In this document: piece by piece, positions 28,404-41,400 of the stretch | Position numbering within the stretch: the first letter of the stretch is position 1 | How the letters are laid out: the number at the start of each line of letters is the position of its first letter | Assembly: GCA_003254905.1 (NCBI GenBank) | Contig: QANU01112481.1 | Span: forward strand, 591,368-655,367 | DNA from: Nissolia schottii | Lineage: Eukaryota; Streptophyta; Magnoliopsida; Fabales; Fabaceae | Length of the DNA stretch: 64,000 nt | Reading direction: 5' to 3' | The notes under the pieces: model-generated | What the model was told of the DNA's origin: nothing | Database searches by the model: none | Seen by the model: the letters and a program-made list of their open reading frames with translations, nothing else | Position numbers and translations under genes: made by a program

Positions 28404-29232
28404 GGGGGGTCAAACGGGCCAGGCCAAAACTATGCCTCTTTCTATGGTTTGACTCGTTTATGATCAATCCATGGGCCTAAACAGCCAGCCTGCTAGCCCA
28501 TTTTTTTAAAAAATTTTGTATATTTTTTATGGTTTTAAATACAAAGTTGTGAATAAATATGCGCGGTCATTTTTAACTATTTTTTTATCGTCTATCTATT
28601 AATTAATCGAAAAAATCGTTTAAATGGTTTATTGCAAAATTATATTATCTTTTTTGTTTCTTCAACTATCTTGTTTGAAAGTTATCAAATGCTATTTGAA
28701 ATCGATTCATGAATTAATACAACTTTCATTAATTAAATGAAGGCATATAACATTGATGTGAGTACTGTTGTGTTATTGATTAAAAAACACAATTGACCTA
28801 TTTCTTGTAAAGTAATCAATAATGAATAATGTTTGAAATTATACATCAACTTGTAAGGCGTAGGCACTCATTGAAAGAATGAAATGCAAAATTTATCAAT
28901 ATCTATGTCACAGCACTTCAGTTGTATAGCAATATAAATATAGTTAGGTAGTTAAGCATAACAAATAGTTAAACATGCTCAATTATAAGTCCAAATAGTT
29001 AAACTTTAAACTCTTAAACTCTAAAATAAAATTTAGAATCCAAAATGAAACTTTTAAAATATTGGTATTTAAAAAAAAAATCATGGGTCGACCCGTTTAG
29101 CCCATTGGCTAAAACATGCTATATTATTTATTTTTCAAATTTTTGCAAACTTATTTTTTGTATGTAAAATTCGTCTCTTTAACTGGGCTCACGGGCCGGG
29201 CTCACGAGGCTGGCTCATTTTGACAATCCTAA
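28404..29232. mobile_element. hAT-like non-autonomous element with exact 8-bp target duplication
   Basis: TTATAAGT stands immediately left (28396-28403) and right (29233-29240). The ends are GGGGGGTCAAACGGGCC and, reverse-complemented from the right, TTAGGATTGTCAAAATGAGC, with GGGCC/CCCGTTTAGCCC-type subterminal motifs on both sides. An 8-bp duplication and subterminal repeats fit the hAT superfamily. The 829-bp AT-rich interior has no transposase frame. Confidence 0.7.
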
Positions 29233-30707
29233 TTATAAGTGTTGCAATTTGAAAACTCCAGTATGCCTTCTTTTATACTATATATGAATATCTTCGTCAT
29301 TTGTAAGATTCTATGTAAAAAAAATACATTACAAAGAAGAACAAAAACACTAAATGAATAACAAAAGCACCACAAAAGGAAAACAAGAACACCACAAAGG
29401 GGATATCTATACTCCGAATCTAAAATTTAAATCACTTATTGAATAAAAAATCCTAAACAACGAAAAAGAAAAATAATAAGCTATTATCAAAGAGATAATT
29501 ATGACACCCCTTAAAAACACTAAAAAAAACAAAAATAAATAGAAGGGAAGATGGATGTTTAAATCTATCACATAATGCAAACTACCAAGGCTTTTTACCA
29601 CTAAACCAATCATATTTGCTTTAAAAATTATAATGTACACACACACACACATATATATATTAAAAATATTATATTCCATGGTTTGATGGTCAGATTTTTT
29701 GTGTACACTTTGGAAATTTGTAATTTCAAAGTACACCCTAATAACAACCGTTGATTAAGTGAAGCACCAAATCTCATGGTTTATATTTTCCAAGACTAAT
29801 TAGGGTGCCTGTTAATTCAATTCAACCAGTAATTTATTTTATAATAAAAAACTTATACCAAATAAAAGTACTTATATTCCTTCATCTTCTTCCTCGCTCC
29901 CATCACAGCTTCCCCTTTTTGCATTGAATTGCTTCTTTGAGGTCCAGATTGCTACGAATGTTGCAGCCACACGTTGTGATCCCCGCTTCCCACAATTGCT
30001 TGCTACCACCTCTAGTCACCAAGTCGTTGACTCGTGCTCATCGATGCTCAACTGCACCTGTTCGAAATTTTGGTTTCTATCAAGTCTCCAATAAAATTAT
30101 GGTAGCGTTGAAACCAATTGGATATTCTAACTGCCAAGTTGCTTCACGACCTCGCACCAGCATCAAGTTATGTTTGAGTATTTGATAGCGGTTGAAGTGG
30201 TGGGGGAAGCCGCCGCAAATTAGATGGGGATGGTGCTAAAAGTGATTCCTTACGATGTGCTTGAGGAGAATGAGTTGGTAATGCAATGCTCTTGTAGAAA
30301 ATATGATGGATATGACTTTTATTTGGCAGATGGATAGTAACACAACAGGGCACCTCCACCACTAGGGTTCTAATCTCTAACAAAATGATTAGCAAAACCA
30401 CCTTTCAATTGTTTTTTTAAAGATCTTGCAAACATGGTGGGGTGCCCCTTCTAAATAAGAATGGTGAGAGGGTGGAGAAAGAGAGGTAGAGAGGAGAGCG
30501 ATGAAAATTTGATTTGAAATAAAGGGTGAAATAATTATTTTATAATTATAACAAATAAAATTTAAAAGGAAAAAAACTTATTATAAACTATTTTTAAGGT
30601 GTACATTAAAAGTGTATGTTTTACGGAGTACACTGAAAACATTACTTTATTTGACACTTCATTTATATTAAATATAAAGTAGAGTTTTGAATACTAAGAA
30701 AAATAGT
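29233..30707. other. Intergenic stretch, no gene supported
   Basis: It contains an (AC)n/(AT)n microsatellite at 29638-29661 and a less AT-rich block at 29880-30430 that gives short frames on both strands but no recognisable protein. Both may be remnants of repeats. Confidence 0.45.
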
Positions 30708-32147
30708 TGTTGAAAGCTTTATTTCACTCTTTAGTTTATTTTTCCGTCTACTGTTTTGCTTTCAAATTCTCAAGGGATTCAATTGCAATACAATGGAAGG
30801 GTTGTCGTTCTCTGGGACTGATGCTTTAAAAGTCGTTCTTTTGAGTTGTAATAATTTAAGCAATAAAAGATGGTTGACTTGTTTGAGAAATTAGTAAAGA
30901 AATTAATTAAAAAGTATAAATAGCAAATAAGGTTGAGTTTGAACAGTAAAGAGAGTCGTTGGAATTTGATTTGTAATATTACTTTCATGTATCCAATACC
31001 CTACTATATGATCTATGAATTCTTGATTTTATCGCCATCAATTCTTAACTTAATCACCTATAACTAGCGTGTTAAGATCACTCGACTTTTCAATGTTATA
31101 TTGCCAATATCTTGCACAATTTAACAAAGTAAATCGACGTTAATTCGGATGTTAAAATGACTAATTCCTAGCCCCAATAATAGCAATTAGGCATTAGATG
31201 AATTGATCTAGATCTGACTTAACGCTTGCAATTATCATTCACAAACGATTAAGCGTAACATCAAGCTTAGAATACTAAGATTAAAACCTAATTCGGTTAT
31301 AACTAAACGGTGTAGCTTTCACTCACACAATTAAGTCTCAAATCAAGCTTCAAGTAGCTAGACTAAGACTAGCATTAAGTACAAGATCAAATCATTAAAA
31401 TCATAGAACATCATAGATTCATACAACAAAAGTCAAGATGGATACATTAAGGCAATACAACTCATCAAAGCCCAACAATAAGAAAGTTAGCTATCCATAG
31501 ACATGGATAACCTACAAGCTTACAAGAGATTCAGAGAAAACAGTAGGTCGGTGAGCAACGGTGGTTTGTTTCCACACCTCTACCGCGAACCACAACCTTT
31601 AGAATTTCTCCCACGCTTCTTCTAAGGGTTTCTCTAGCTCCTAAAACCTCCTCCCTATTCCTAACTCAAATATGAAGTGTATAGTATAGTAGGAATGAAT
31701 GGAAATTGATGGAATGAACTGTAGGGGTGCTTGCCTTTATATATGCCACGCTTAGGTCGCTGAGCGGGTTGGTGAGGCCGCTCAGCGGTTTGGTCTTCTG
31801 TGGCGACTGTTTTTCTAGAAGGATAGGCGGGGCCGCTCAGTGGGTTGGTGAGGCCGCTCAACGGGCGCTGGGCGGTTCCTGAAAACATTCTTGAGATTTT
31901 GTTCCTTTTACTTTGTGGTTCTCTTGATCTATGCCTTTGGTCCTTAGACTTTTCTCGCATCACCGTCCTTTTGTATTATGTGTCTTACCTATATGGGATT
32001 TTTACCAGAATTGTATCAAATTATACATACATGTATCCATCTTTTAAAATCATATTAAACTGGAGAAATCGGCTTGTAAATTCATCTAAAACGATCCATA
32101 TAAGTCTCATTTAAACCTATAGAAATACTAAAATATGACACTTATCA
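30708..32147 (-). mobile_element. Probable solo LTR of a Gypsy-type retrotransposon
   Basis: On the minus strand the unit starts TGATAAGTGTCATATTTTAG at 32147 and ends CTTTCAACA at 30708, i.e. TG...CA ends over 1440 bp. The flanking 5-mers on the plus strand are ATAGT and ATAGC (4/5 match). Inside, at 31750-31875, are repeated GCCGCTCAGCGG / GCTGAGCGG motifs and a TATATA-like stretch, both reminiscent of legume Gypsy LTRs. No primer-binding site or polyprotein flanks it, so recombination to a solo LTR is inferred. Confidence 0.6.
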
Positions 32148-33300
32148 ATAGCGTAGATAGAATTTACGTCGAATGACTTAAATCATTTAAAGTGAGATTT
32201 TCGCACTAAGAAAATTGAATTGTTTTTTATATATCAATTGATGGAGGTTTGAATTTTCGGGATCATGCAAACTACTCAACTCTCTTCATCTTTATTCAAT
32301 CTTTGTTTGCCATGAAATGTGAGAATTGTTATAAGCAAAACATTACCCGTGTTGGGTGGTTATAACTACCATAATAATCTTTAGAGGAATGATTAAGACT
32401 CATTCCTTATTGGACTTCATGACGTTTAACTCTATGAGAGCAATTCAAAGAGTGTACCTTTTTTTTTTTCATTTTTTTCCTGACATGTAGTGTGTAAGGG
32501 GGTTTGGATTGTGCCTGGTTATGATTTTGATACTCAGGGTATGCTGGTTGTGTTATTTTGGCAGTGTGGGGTATTGGGTTTATAGCTAAAATTTCTAAAA
32601 CCATTTTCAATAAGGGAATGGCTAGGATGGTACCCCTAATGTTGGTACCATTCAATGGTACCCCTTTTTTTTTAAAAAAAAAAACAACTCTCAGAAATTA
32701 GAAATCAATTCACACCTTTTATTGTTTATTGTATTTTGTCCCCCTCTGCAGCCTCCCCTCCCTCCATGACAACCTCATATCCGGCGTCATCCCCTTGTCC
32801 CTCTCCACCGGCACTTGACCTGAGGAAATCAATGGTTTTCACAAATGACGACAACGCATTGATTGATTGCAAACACTATCTAGGATCCATCCCCTCGATG
32901 ACATCGTCCAACATCTTCGACGCGATTCCGCTGAAGGAGATTGGGAAGCTGCGAAGAATCCTCATCGCTTCAGCGAAGGGGTTCTTGATCGGAGGGGGCC
33001 TCAAGGGGGGCCTAGATATTTTCTCAATCTTGGCTTGATAATAAAAATAATAAGATATAGAAAATACTTACCCTTCTAGTAATGATTGTCTCTGAAATAT
33101 GTAGTCAAGAATCCATTATTTTATCTAGTACTACCATCTTGATATTTTGTATAACTACTCTTAAAAAATAAAAGGATAAATTCAAAACGAATAAGCTACT
33201 ACAATGAAGCGAATAACTTGCTACTATAAAAATTGATTTACAAATTGCAAATACTACACCGAAGGAAACATGTTACAAATACTACTTCCTCCTCTATTTA
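32148..33300 (+). pseudogene. Intergenic DNA with a coding-like gene fragment at about 32735-33045
   Basis: A less AT-rich block encodes, in one frame, a Ser/Pro-rich start followed by a segment ending KLRRILIASAKGF and GLKGGLDIFSILA before a stop. It has the texture of a real protein (amphipathic, Gly-rich) but I do not recognise the family with confidence. It is short, has no visible introns or upstream exons, and lies between solo LTRs. A captured or retained gene fragment is the likeliest reading. GGTACC-containing repeats (GGTACCCCTAATG, CAATGGTACCCC) stand just upstream at 32625-32665. Confidence 0.35.
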
Positions 33301-34849
33301 TAAGCAACTAAAGTTGCTCCTCCTTCTTCTGCAACTAAAAAAATAGGATTCAAATGGGTCAAAGGAATAAGTTTCTAGACTCTGAAATCGAAATCCATAA
33401 GCCCAATTTCAAAGCATCACATTGGAGCAAGCTTTTTCTGAAATCGAAATGGGCCAGTCCGATTTTAGGCCCATGTCAGGCATGTGTACTACACGCGGCA
33501 CACCATTTTCTTTTTTTGGTTTCTCCTTCAGTACTCATCCAATTTGATAAGTATTGATATCATGTCCGCATGTCATCAAACAGTTGGTTAATAAATTTAA
33601 AAAATTATTTTTTTAAATTAAAATAAGAATAACCTGAATGCAAACAATTGAGGTCAGAGTACCGATACCTCATATTATAATCAAGATATCAAAGCAATCC
33701 CTTTTCTAAAATTAATAATTTAAAATTCAATTTCTAAAATTTGATTCATACTAATGTAAATTTTTATAAAGGACCTTAATATTTTAAATTGTTATAAAAC
33801 GAATTACACGATTTAAAAAATCTTAAAAATAGCTCTAAAAATAATAATTTTAATAGTACCTTTAGTTAAGAAATAATTTTAAAAATTGCACTAAAGTGGT
33901 GAAAAAGCCATAGTACACTGCTGTTTTTAAAATTAGTAACTTGTCACTTTGTTGGGAATTTATTATAGCCCACTAGTCCTGTCTTGTTAATTGCATCTGA
34001 CGAGTTTACACATGGATTCTTTTTGGGAATTAGGGAATTGAGATGGTGATTGGTGACTGCAACTGAAAGAAAATGGCGAAAGTATAGAAGACGAAGGGGG
34101 GGGGGGGCGTGGGTAAATTTGTTCTGTGTCCACTTGTCTTCGGTGTATGGAAGATAACCAGAGTCAGTGAATTGGTACAGTGATTAGGGCAACATTGCTT
34201 TTGTACGGAAAGCCATTTCCCCGTCAAAAGTTGCATCCATATCATCATACATTACATCACTGTTTTACAAGAAATATACCGGAGAACAAACTCGTTAAAT
34301 AAAATTAAAAGAATATTAAACGTTATTTATAAAAGTGTTTAAATTAATAAGTAAACTATGAATTATGCCTCAAACATTTTCATGATTTCACTCAGTTGGT
34401 GTGCATAAGAAAATAATAAAGATTCAATTTATTCTATGTCAAATTATTAATTAATGGGCCAACTTGACATATTCTCCTGTGTGAGAAAAGACTAAGAGAT
34501 CAAGAAAGAGGAGGAAATTCTTGAGAAAATGCATTTATACTCGTTTATTGTAAGACACTGTGTCGACTCACTAATTGTTTACTATTGAATGAGATTTTAA
34601 TAGAGTCTTCACAAAAAATAAACGAGTTCACATAACACTCCTCTAAGTTTTTAGGTTTTTTTTAGAATAAAAAAGGCTAAAATATTAAATTATAAATAAA
34701 ATGAAATTTATTTTCTTACTTTAAAGAGTACCTACATTTTTTTTAAATAATGAGATTAACATTGTACAAATACAATTTTATTTTTATATTCTTCGGCAAT
34801 GAACATAAGAGTAAAGAACCATATACATATATAGTTAATGTTTATTTAC
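33301..34849. other. Intergenic stretch, no gene supported
   Basis: AT-rich DNA with a run of 12 G at 34096-34107. Short frames on both strands show no recognisable protein or conserved splice structure. Confidence 0.5.
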
Positions 34850-35117
34850 ATTAAGTGTCAACTTAGTCTCTAAAAAATGTCTTAGTGTCTTAAGTGGTCT
34901 CTAAAAAAATAAAGAGTCAAATTAATTATTAAAAGTGTCAATTTAGTTCATAAAATTTCAAAATGTTGTTCTCGTTAGTCTCTAAAATTTAAAATATATT
35001 GCCAACAATGAAATTATCAATGGCAACATTTTGAAATTTTAAGGACTAAATTTGCACTTCATTATTTTAAGGACCACTTAGGGAACTGAAACATTTTTCA
35101 GGGAATAAGTTAATAGT
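34850..35117. mobile_element. Long-inverted-repeat MITE
   Basis: Left: CAACTTAGTCTCTAAAAAATG followed by TAAGTGGTCTCTAAAA. Right, reverse-complemented: TAACTTATTCCCTGAAAAATG followed by TAAGTGGTCCTTAAAA. The two halves pair over most of their length around a short centre near 35000. The GTCCCT-type ends resemble the MULE-like elements at 15006 and 46690, but no target duplication is clear. Confidence 0.55.
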
Positions 35118-35396
35118 TAACCCTATTTATTTTCTCAAACTTTTTTTTAATAAAGTAATAATAATTTAGTTTCTATGCATTGAAAGTTATAAATTTCTTT
35201 ACATAGTTGACATCCAATCAAATATTGTTACATGAATCAATTTATTTAATTCTTACCTCTACTATTTCAAAAGTCATCCATGTGAGATAATTTTATTAGA
35301 TAATAGTGTAAAAATATTTTATACTATTAATACATAACACTTAAAGAATTTGGATTCAACCATGAGACTTAACACAGTTGGCGCTTAGCTGTGTTA

Positions 35397-36624
35397 TGTG
35401 ACAACCCCAGAAATTATCATCGGCATCCAAGGAACTAGTTTTCTTACGAAAGCCTCCTAACTTGTTAATAATAAAAATGTACAACTTTTATAAATAAATA
35501 AAGAGAAAACCTTTTTAAATAAAACTAAACATCATAAATAAAATAAAGTGGCCTTTACATTAAATATGACATTAAATAACTAAAATATGGGACACTATGT
35601 TTGTACTCCATTGGAGCACTCTACTGACTGACATAAAGATCAACTATCCTAATAACTGAAATAAACTAAAGAAAATACTCCACGACAATGTGAAACTCAT
35701 CAAGAATCCAATCTGTTGAAATCTACTAGACAACCAGCATATCCTCATCGACGTTATCTAACAAATGGTTGATGAGGGGTGAGTCATCGCTCAGTGAACG
35801 ACAAACCCCACGACGACTTGAGATAATTCATATTCATGACATGTAGATGTAGTACATAATATAATAATAATCATGAAAACATTTATATAATAATAATAAT
35901 AATAACACATAATACATAATACATAGTACATAAAAGCATTTGGAAACATAACAAGTTAGGAGTTCTCTAGATAGACAATAAGAGCATTATGGTTTAGCTA
36001 TTATTGAAATGTTCAAGCTTTATGGTCTTGCCTTAATCTACACGACATGATACAGGACATCGGGCATCACGGGTTGCCATATTCGAGCTTTACGGTCTTG
36101 TCCTAAATCTACATGAATCCTATTCTACATTACGATCATACAAGGTATACCAAGGTCAACATAAGTTGTCGTTGACTTACAGTTCTATCCTAGATATAAC
36201 TCCCATGAAAACAGTTTAAACAACATAATGTGATATAACACGAACTTGATAACATAACTGATAACTGAAAGCTTAACATGTAATTCATAAATATTCATAC
36301 ACATGCAACGTGACATACTTAATGCAGTAAAACATATGGTCCAACGTAGTTCTTGATACTCTACGTGGAGGCTCTGCTTTCTCATGGACAGAATAATAAG
36401 AGAGAGAAAAGAATAAAAAGAACTGAAACGAATAATCTCACTAAAAAGTGGAACCTTTCAAGCTCTCGAGTGAATTAGCAAGTCTAACTACTTATGAGAG
36501 ACTTCTGTACATAGGGGGAGTTGGAGACCCCCTCGTTTCTCCATGCTGCTGCAACGCGCCTAGGGCGCTGCAGCACATGAGCTTTCCCTTTTTTTTTCCA
36601 CCAATGGAACTATGGGTCATCACA
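35397..36624 (+). mobile_element. Probable solo LTR of an LTR retrotransposon
   Basis: It starts TGTGACAACCCCAGAAATTA and ends GGGTCATCACA, so the ends are inverted TGTGA/TCACA as in many legume LTRs. The interior carries imperfect repeats (GCTTTATGGTCTTGCC and GCTTTACGGTCTTGTCC) and a GTGAGTCATCGCTCAGTGAACGA-like motif seen in such LTRs. The flanking 5-mers do not match, so one end may be eroded or boundaries may be a few bases off. No internal retrotransposon coding sequence adjoins it. Confidence 0.5.
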
Positions 36625-36834
36625 ATTCCCTAAGCATCTAGTTAGGACTTCGATGACAGTATGGTTGGAGAAGGTTTTGTGGCTAACATTAAGCCCATTC
36701 GAAGAGTCTATGGTGCAAAGGGATTAGTCACTATTATCGGTTGTAGACATCTTATGCTAAAAAAATGATTTTTTAAAGTGAGATTCAAACATTTTGATGG
36801 TGCTGTGAATAAGTATTTAATTTGGATTTGATTC

Positions 36835-37290
36835 TTGAATGAGGTAATGCTCATTTTTGTTTTTGAAAGTGTAAGTTTATGAATCACTTTAGTCTTTGAA
36901 ATTTAAAAATTAACTTTTCGTTGATTTGTCACATTAAATGAGTCTGTGACAAAATTTATGACGGCAAATAAGATTGTAGTATCATTTGATGTCGAAAATA
37001 TGGTTGTGACAGTTGATATCACAACTTCATTTGTAATAACATATCCTCCCACAATCTCATTTGCAGACGCTGCCATAGTTCATCTACAATCTTAATTGTT
37101 GTCACAGTCTCATTTAATGTAACAAATCAACGAAAACGTGACGACACAATAATGATAATGAATCAAATGACTAATTTTAACTCACGACTTACAATTTCAA
37201 GTAGTAAAGTTTTAAATTACAAGATCAAAATGAGTCAAATTTATATTTTCAATGACCAAAATAAACATTATCTCATTTTTAATCAACTTC
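36835..37290. mobile_element. Long-inverted-repeat MITE
   Basis: The left arm contains TTCGTTGATTTGTCACATTA and AATGAGTCTGTGACAA. The right arm, reverse-complemented, contains TTCGTTGATTTGTTACATTA and AATGAGACTGTGACAA, and the homology extends outward through AATGAGRTAATG. The centre is near 37020. It lies 1.1-1.6 kb upstream of the SVP start. Confidence 0.55.
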
Positions 37291-37599
37291 TTTTATTTGG
37301 ACATATAAAAAAACATAAATACTTTATCTTTCCTCTTATATCATATCAGAGAACTCAAGCCTATTTTTTTTAAAGGAAACTTTATAATATATTATAAGAA
37401 ATGTGAAAGAGTCTACATCGTTTCATATTTTTAAAGAGTATTTATTACCCATTCTTTAATCAGATCTCTCCCTCCCCTTTCTAGCCTTTGGGAGATGAAC
37501 AAGAGACCCCTAAAAGGTTTTTTACTTATCTGTGGCTTTGGAAAAGTATATTTTTTAAAATGTGGATAGTACAAATTAATTACGAAAGTATGATTTTTT

Positions 37600-37800
37600 G
37601 GAGTTGAAATTGGTTCAGGGGTGCCGATTTCAGCCCCGAATTTTTTTTTAAAGGGGCTGAAATCAGTCCAAAAGTATCAATTTCAGCCTTGAAAATATTT
37701 TTTTTAAAGGGACTAAAATCGGCTCGGGAGGTGCCAATTTCAGCACCCAAAAGGTTTTTTTTTTAATTTTTTCATACTGAAATTGGTTCAAATTATACCC
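37600..37800. repeat. Alternating GATTTCAG / CTGAAATC repeat block upstream of the SVP gene
   Basis: At least three alternating, inverted copies of a GCCGATTTCAGCCCC / GGGGCTGAAATC-like unit are separated by T- or A-runs. A similar block stands at 47750-47925, just upstream of a MULE transposase relic, so this may be a stranded terminal repeat of the same family. It lies about 630-820 bp before the SVP start codon. Confidence 0.4.
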
Positions 37801-38266
37801 GTTCGTAAAATTTCCCCGTATGCAGAATATCACTGTTTTAAACTCACATATATGTATTTGCCCCCCACCTAAAAAGGACCGATAATTTTTGTCCACGCGT
37901 CAACCTTTTTCTCTCTCTATCTCATTGGTGGCTTTCACCTCAAAGCTGAGCGCACACACATCTCACAAGCCAAGCACCAATACCAACACACACTCTCTGT
38001 CTCACACTCACAGGCCATGGCCCGGCCCTTTCTTTCCTTTCCCCCCCAAAATAAAGGAAAGAAAAACCACAAGTACAAAATTCACATCAAATATTTTTCC
38101 TTACTTAGCTAAAATCCCTCATCTCTGCTGCCCCCAACACCATAGTGCCCCCTGGATCTGAGATCTTTACCACAAATATCTCCTCGCATCCCATTTTCGT
38201 CATACATTAAATGCACCACACCAAGCACAAGACCGCCTTTTAGTAGCTTTTATTACATAAAACACC

Positions 38267-38276
38267 CCATAAATAG
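38267..38276 (+). promoter_or_regulatory. CArG-like / TATA-like box upstream of the SVP gene
   Basis: CCATAAATAG differs by one base from the CC(A/T)6GG MADS-protein site and also resembles a TATA element. It lies about 150 bp before the ATG. The assignment is by sequence alone. Confidence 0.25.
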
Positions 38277-38425
38277 TCAACGAATTCTGAGGCCCTGTCT
38301 TTCCTTTTTTAGGTATGGCTTTTGTGACTTCCGGTTCCCCTTGGTTGTATGCTGGTTCATTCCATGCCTCATCCGATTATATAATTCCTTTTTCCTATTT
38401 TCTATGAAATAAGAGTAGTGGGCAG

Positions 38426-41400
38426 ATGGCGAGGGAGAAGATTCAGATAAGGAAGATCGACAACACGACTGCGAGGCAGGTGACCTTCTCCAAGAGGCGG
38501 AGAGGGCTGTTCAAGAAAGCGGAGGAGCTCTCTGTTCTGTGCGATGCCGACGTTGCCCTCATCATCTTCTCTTCCACTGGCAAGCCCTTTGAGTACTCCA
38601 GCTCAAGGTCCCTCTCTCTCTCTCTCTTGTTTTTGCTTAGATCCATGTATTTGGTTTGCATAATTAATGAGGAGTAAAACAAGCTAGCCATTATGGATGG
38701 TATAGGATAGGTAAAAGCATGACACTGCTTACTCAGGTCTTACACTGTGTCGTGTCGTGTCTCGTGTTAAATGAGTACAGTAACACTTCTCTGTTACTAA
38801 TATGCAATGGAGCTCAGCTTTTTCATTTTACAAGGGAAGAAAAATAAAAAAGATAAGGATGATGGACGTAGCATGGGCTCCGAGGCTATGGCCTATATAT
38901 GTGTCAATGTGATGGTAGTTCTGACTTCTGATTTACCATAAATTTTGTCGCAATTAAGAAGTAATGCGGGAAAAATACATTCATATTATTTCCATAGTTA
39001 GTTAAATTTAAGAGTATTGATATCTTCTGAATATTTATGATTAGGAATTAATCAAATAATTCTCGTTATTTATTATTTTAAACTTAAAATTAAATATTAA
39101 CGGTTGAAATATAAAGAAGTATGGACAGATACCGAAAGAAAAATCATAATATAATTATTCTTTCTAGATCATGGTTTCCGACTAACAAGAGAAAAACCAT
39201 GGTTTCTGTGTTAGGTTTCTGTCCCTTTTAACTTAACTGCACCGATTTCCTCCTTTGCTTCTGTCTCTCCACTGGTTGTACAGTTTGATTTGGTGGTATA
39301 TTTCTATGAACTCCCATGCTGCTGAAGAAAATAGACAGTATTTTTTCTTTAATTCGAAGAAAATAGACAGTATAGTATTTATAACAGCTTAGATAAGAAA
39401 AATGTTATTTCAATACTATTAACTCATATTACATTTATTATTGAATAGGATCAACATGGACCTAATTTAAATTTTATTTAATGATAAATAGAGTGTGAGC
39501 TAATAAATTTTTTTACACTCAATAAGTACATATAATACAACTTTTCGAACAAACCTCATTTTAAAATACTTTTACTCTTTGCTTGGATTGAGAGAAAAAG
39601 AGTGAAAAGAAAATGAGAGGATGAAAAATGAGTAGAAAAGAATGTTTTTTCTTGTTTGCATGACAAGAGAAAATAGAGAAGAAAGAAAAAAAATGTGTGG
39701 CTTCTACATCAAAAAGTTTTCTTTCATAACGTGGAGTGAAAATGAAAGAATGCGGGTTTTTACTAAAATTACAATTATATCTATATAATAATTATTTTTT
39801 TATAAAAGACAATAATCATAAAAATAATTTACACATAATTATATTTTCTTTTCTCTCACTTTTCTCTTCAACTAAGTAATAAGAGAGAAAACATGTTTTT
39901 TTCTTTTTTTTCCTCCTTATTTTCTTTCTTCTCATTCTCTTAAAATTAGGGTTGAGGATTAGATTTATTCATTTCTTTAAGTCCACATTTCTCGAAAGTT
40001 AGATGAACTAACAGAATGATGACAACTTTTATGGATGCATTCTTTTTACACGTAGTGTGTGGTTATATTAACTCGAGAGAGTCCATATTATGTTTGAATT
40101 AATGATGCATTTAGTTTTGAAGTTGTAAAATTTTTAGTATTAAGTAGTCCTTACAAATATTATTATAAGGACTAACTTAAATCTTTAAAATTATAATAGT
40201 ATAAGATAGTTCTTGAAGTTGCATGCATGCTTTACTTTAATCTTGAAAATTAAGAAATTAATGATTTATTATTTGATGTTACAATTAGTGATTTAAGTTG
40301 GTTTTTATAAGAATATTTGTAGAGTCTAACTTAAACTATCAAAAGTACTAATTTAAATAAGATTTTACAACTTCAAAACTAAATTATTAATTTCTTAATG
40401 TTTGGGATTAAGGTAAAGCATACATGAAGCTAAAAATGTTACGGAAAACTTTGATGAAGCTATACATACTAACCCTGATTTTTCATATCTAATATCACTA
40501 TTAGGTAAGAAACATTTCATTTCACCAAGTTAATGCATAAATTTATCTTATTCATGATTTAGTGGTTTTATGTTATCAAAAGGTAAAAAAGATTTAGGGT
40601 TTTATGATTTCATGAATGGTTTGATATTATATCTCTTTGTACACATAATGAGATTAAAATATTTACGCTGTTTAACAATCTGAAAAAAAATGTAGAGATT
40701 TTATCTCTTAGATTGAATGTCGTAGTAACTTAATGTCAAATCGCTTGAAAAGTGGGATTAGTGTATTTCTCAAATCGACTTTGTTTTGTTGTTAGTTTTG
40801 GTCCTTGAGGCTACTCTTGTTAGTGAAGCAGTATTCATTGTGGATGTTGTTCTTGCATGAAAGGCTGCATTGGGGGTACACATTGTTATTTGGTTCCATA
40901 TTCTCTTGTAAAAGTTGTGTAAAAAGGGAGATGCATTATTAAATGTTAAGGGTGCATTTGGTACGAACGTAAATCTTTTCATAGATCATGTATATGTGTA
41001 ATTTTATGAATAAATCTAATCTATGAAACATTTTTTCATTTACCAAACACATTCTTAAGTAGTTTGCTCATGGGAATAATAGCGTCTTCCTACTTTTTAC
41101 TCACGGAAAAGATTAATTTTAGAGAGTTATAAAAATATAAAAATTGAAAAATTTAGTGGTCCAAATGATATGGCATGATTGTTGATTCTTGGATGAATGA
41201 GACTAAATTAAACGTTACATTTTAATCCAAAATTTTAAAGTAACATGTTTATAAGTCTTTTTAAATATATATAATTTTTACTTAATCCATCATTCATTAA
41301 TTCGAGCCTTTACATTCATCTTTAAAACACGACAATTTCCTATTATACTAAATACCACACATTTTCTAAATGATTGGCTGTATATTTCTTAGAGATTAGA

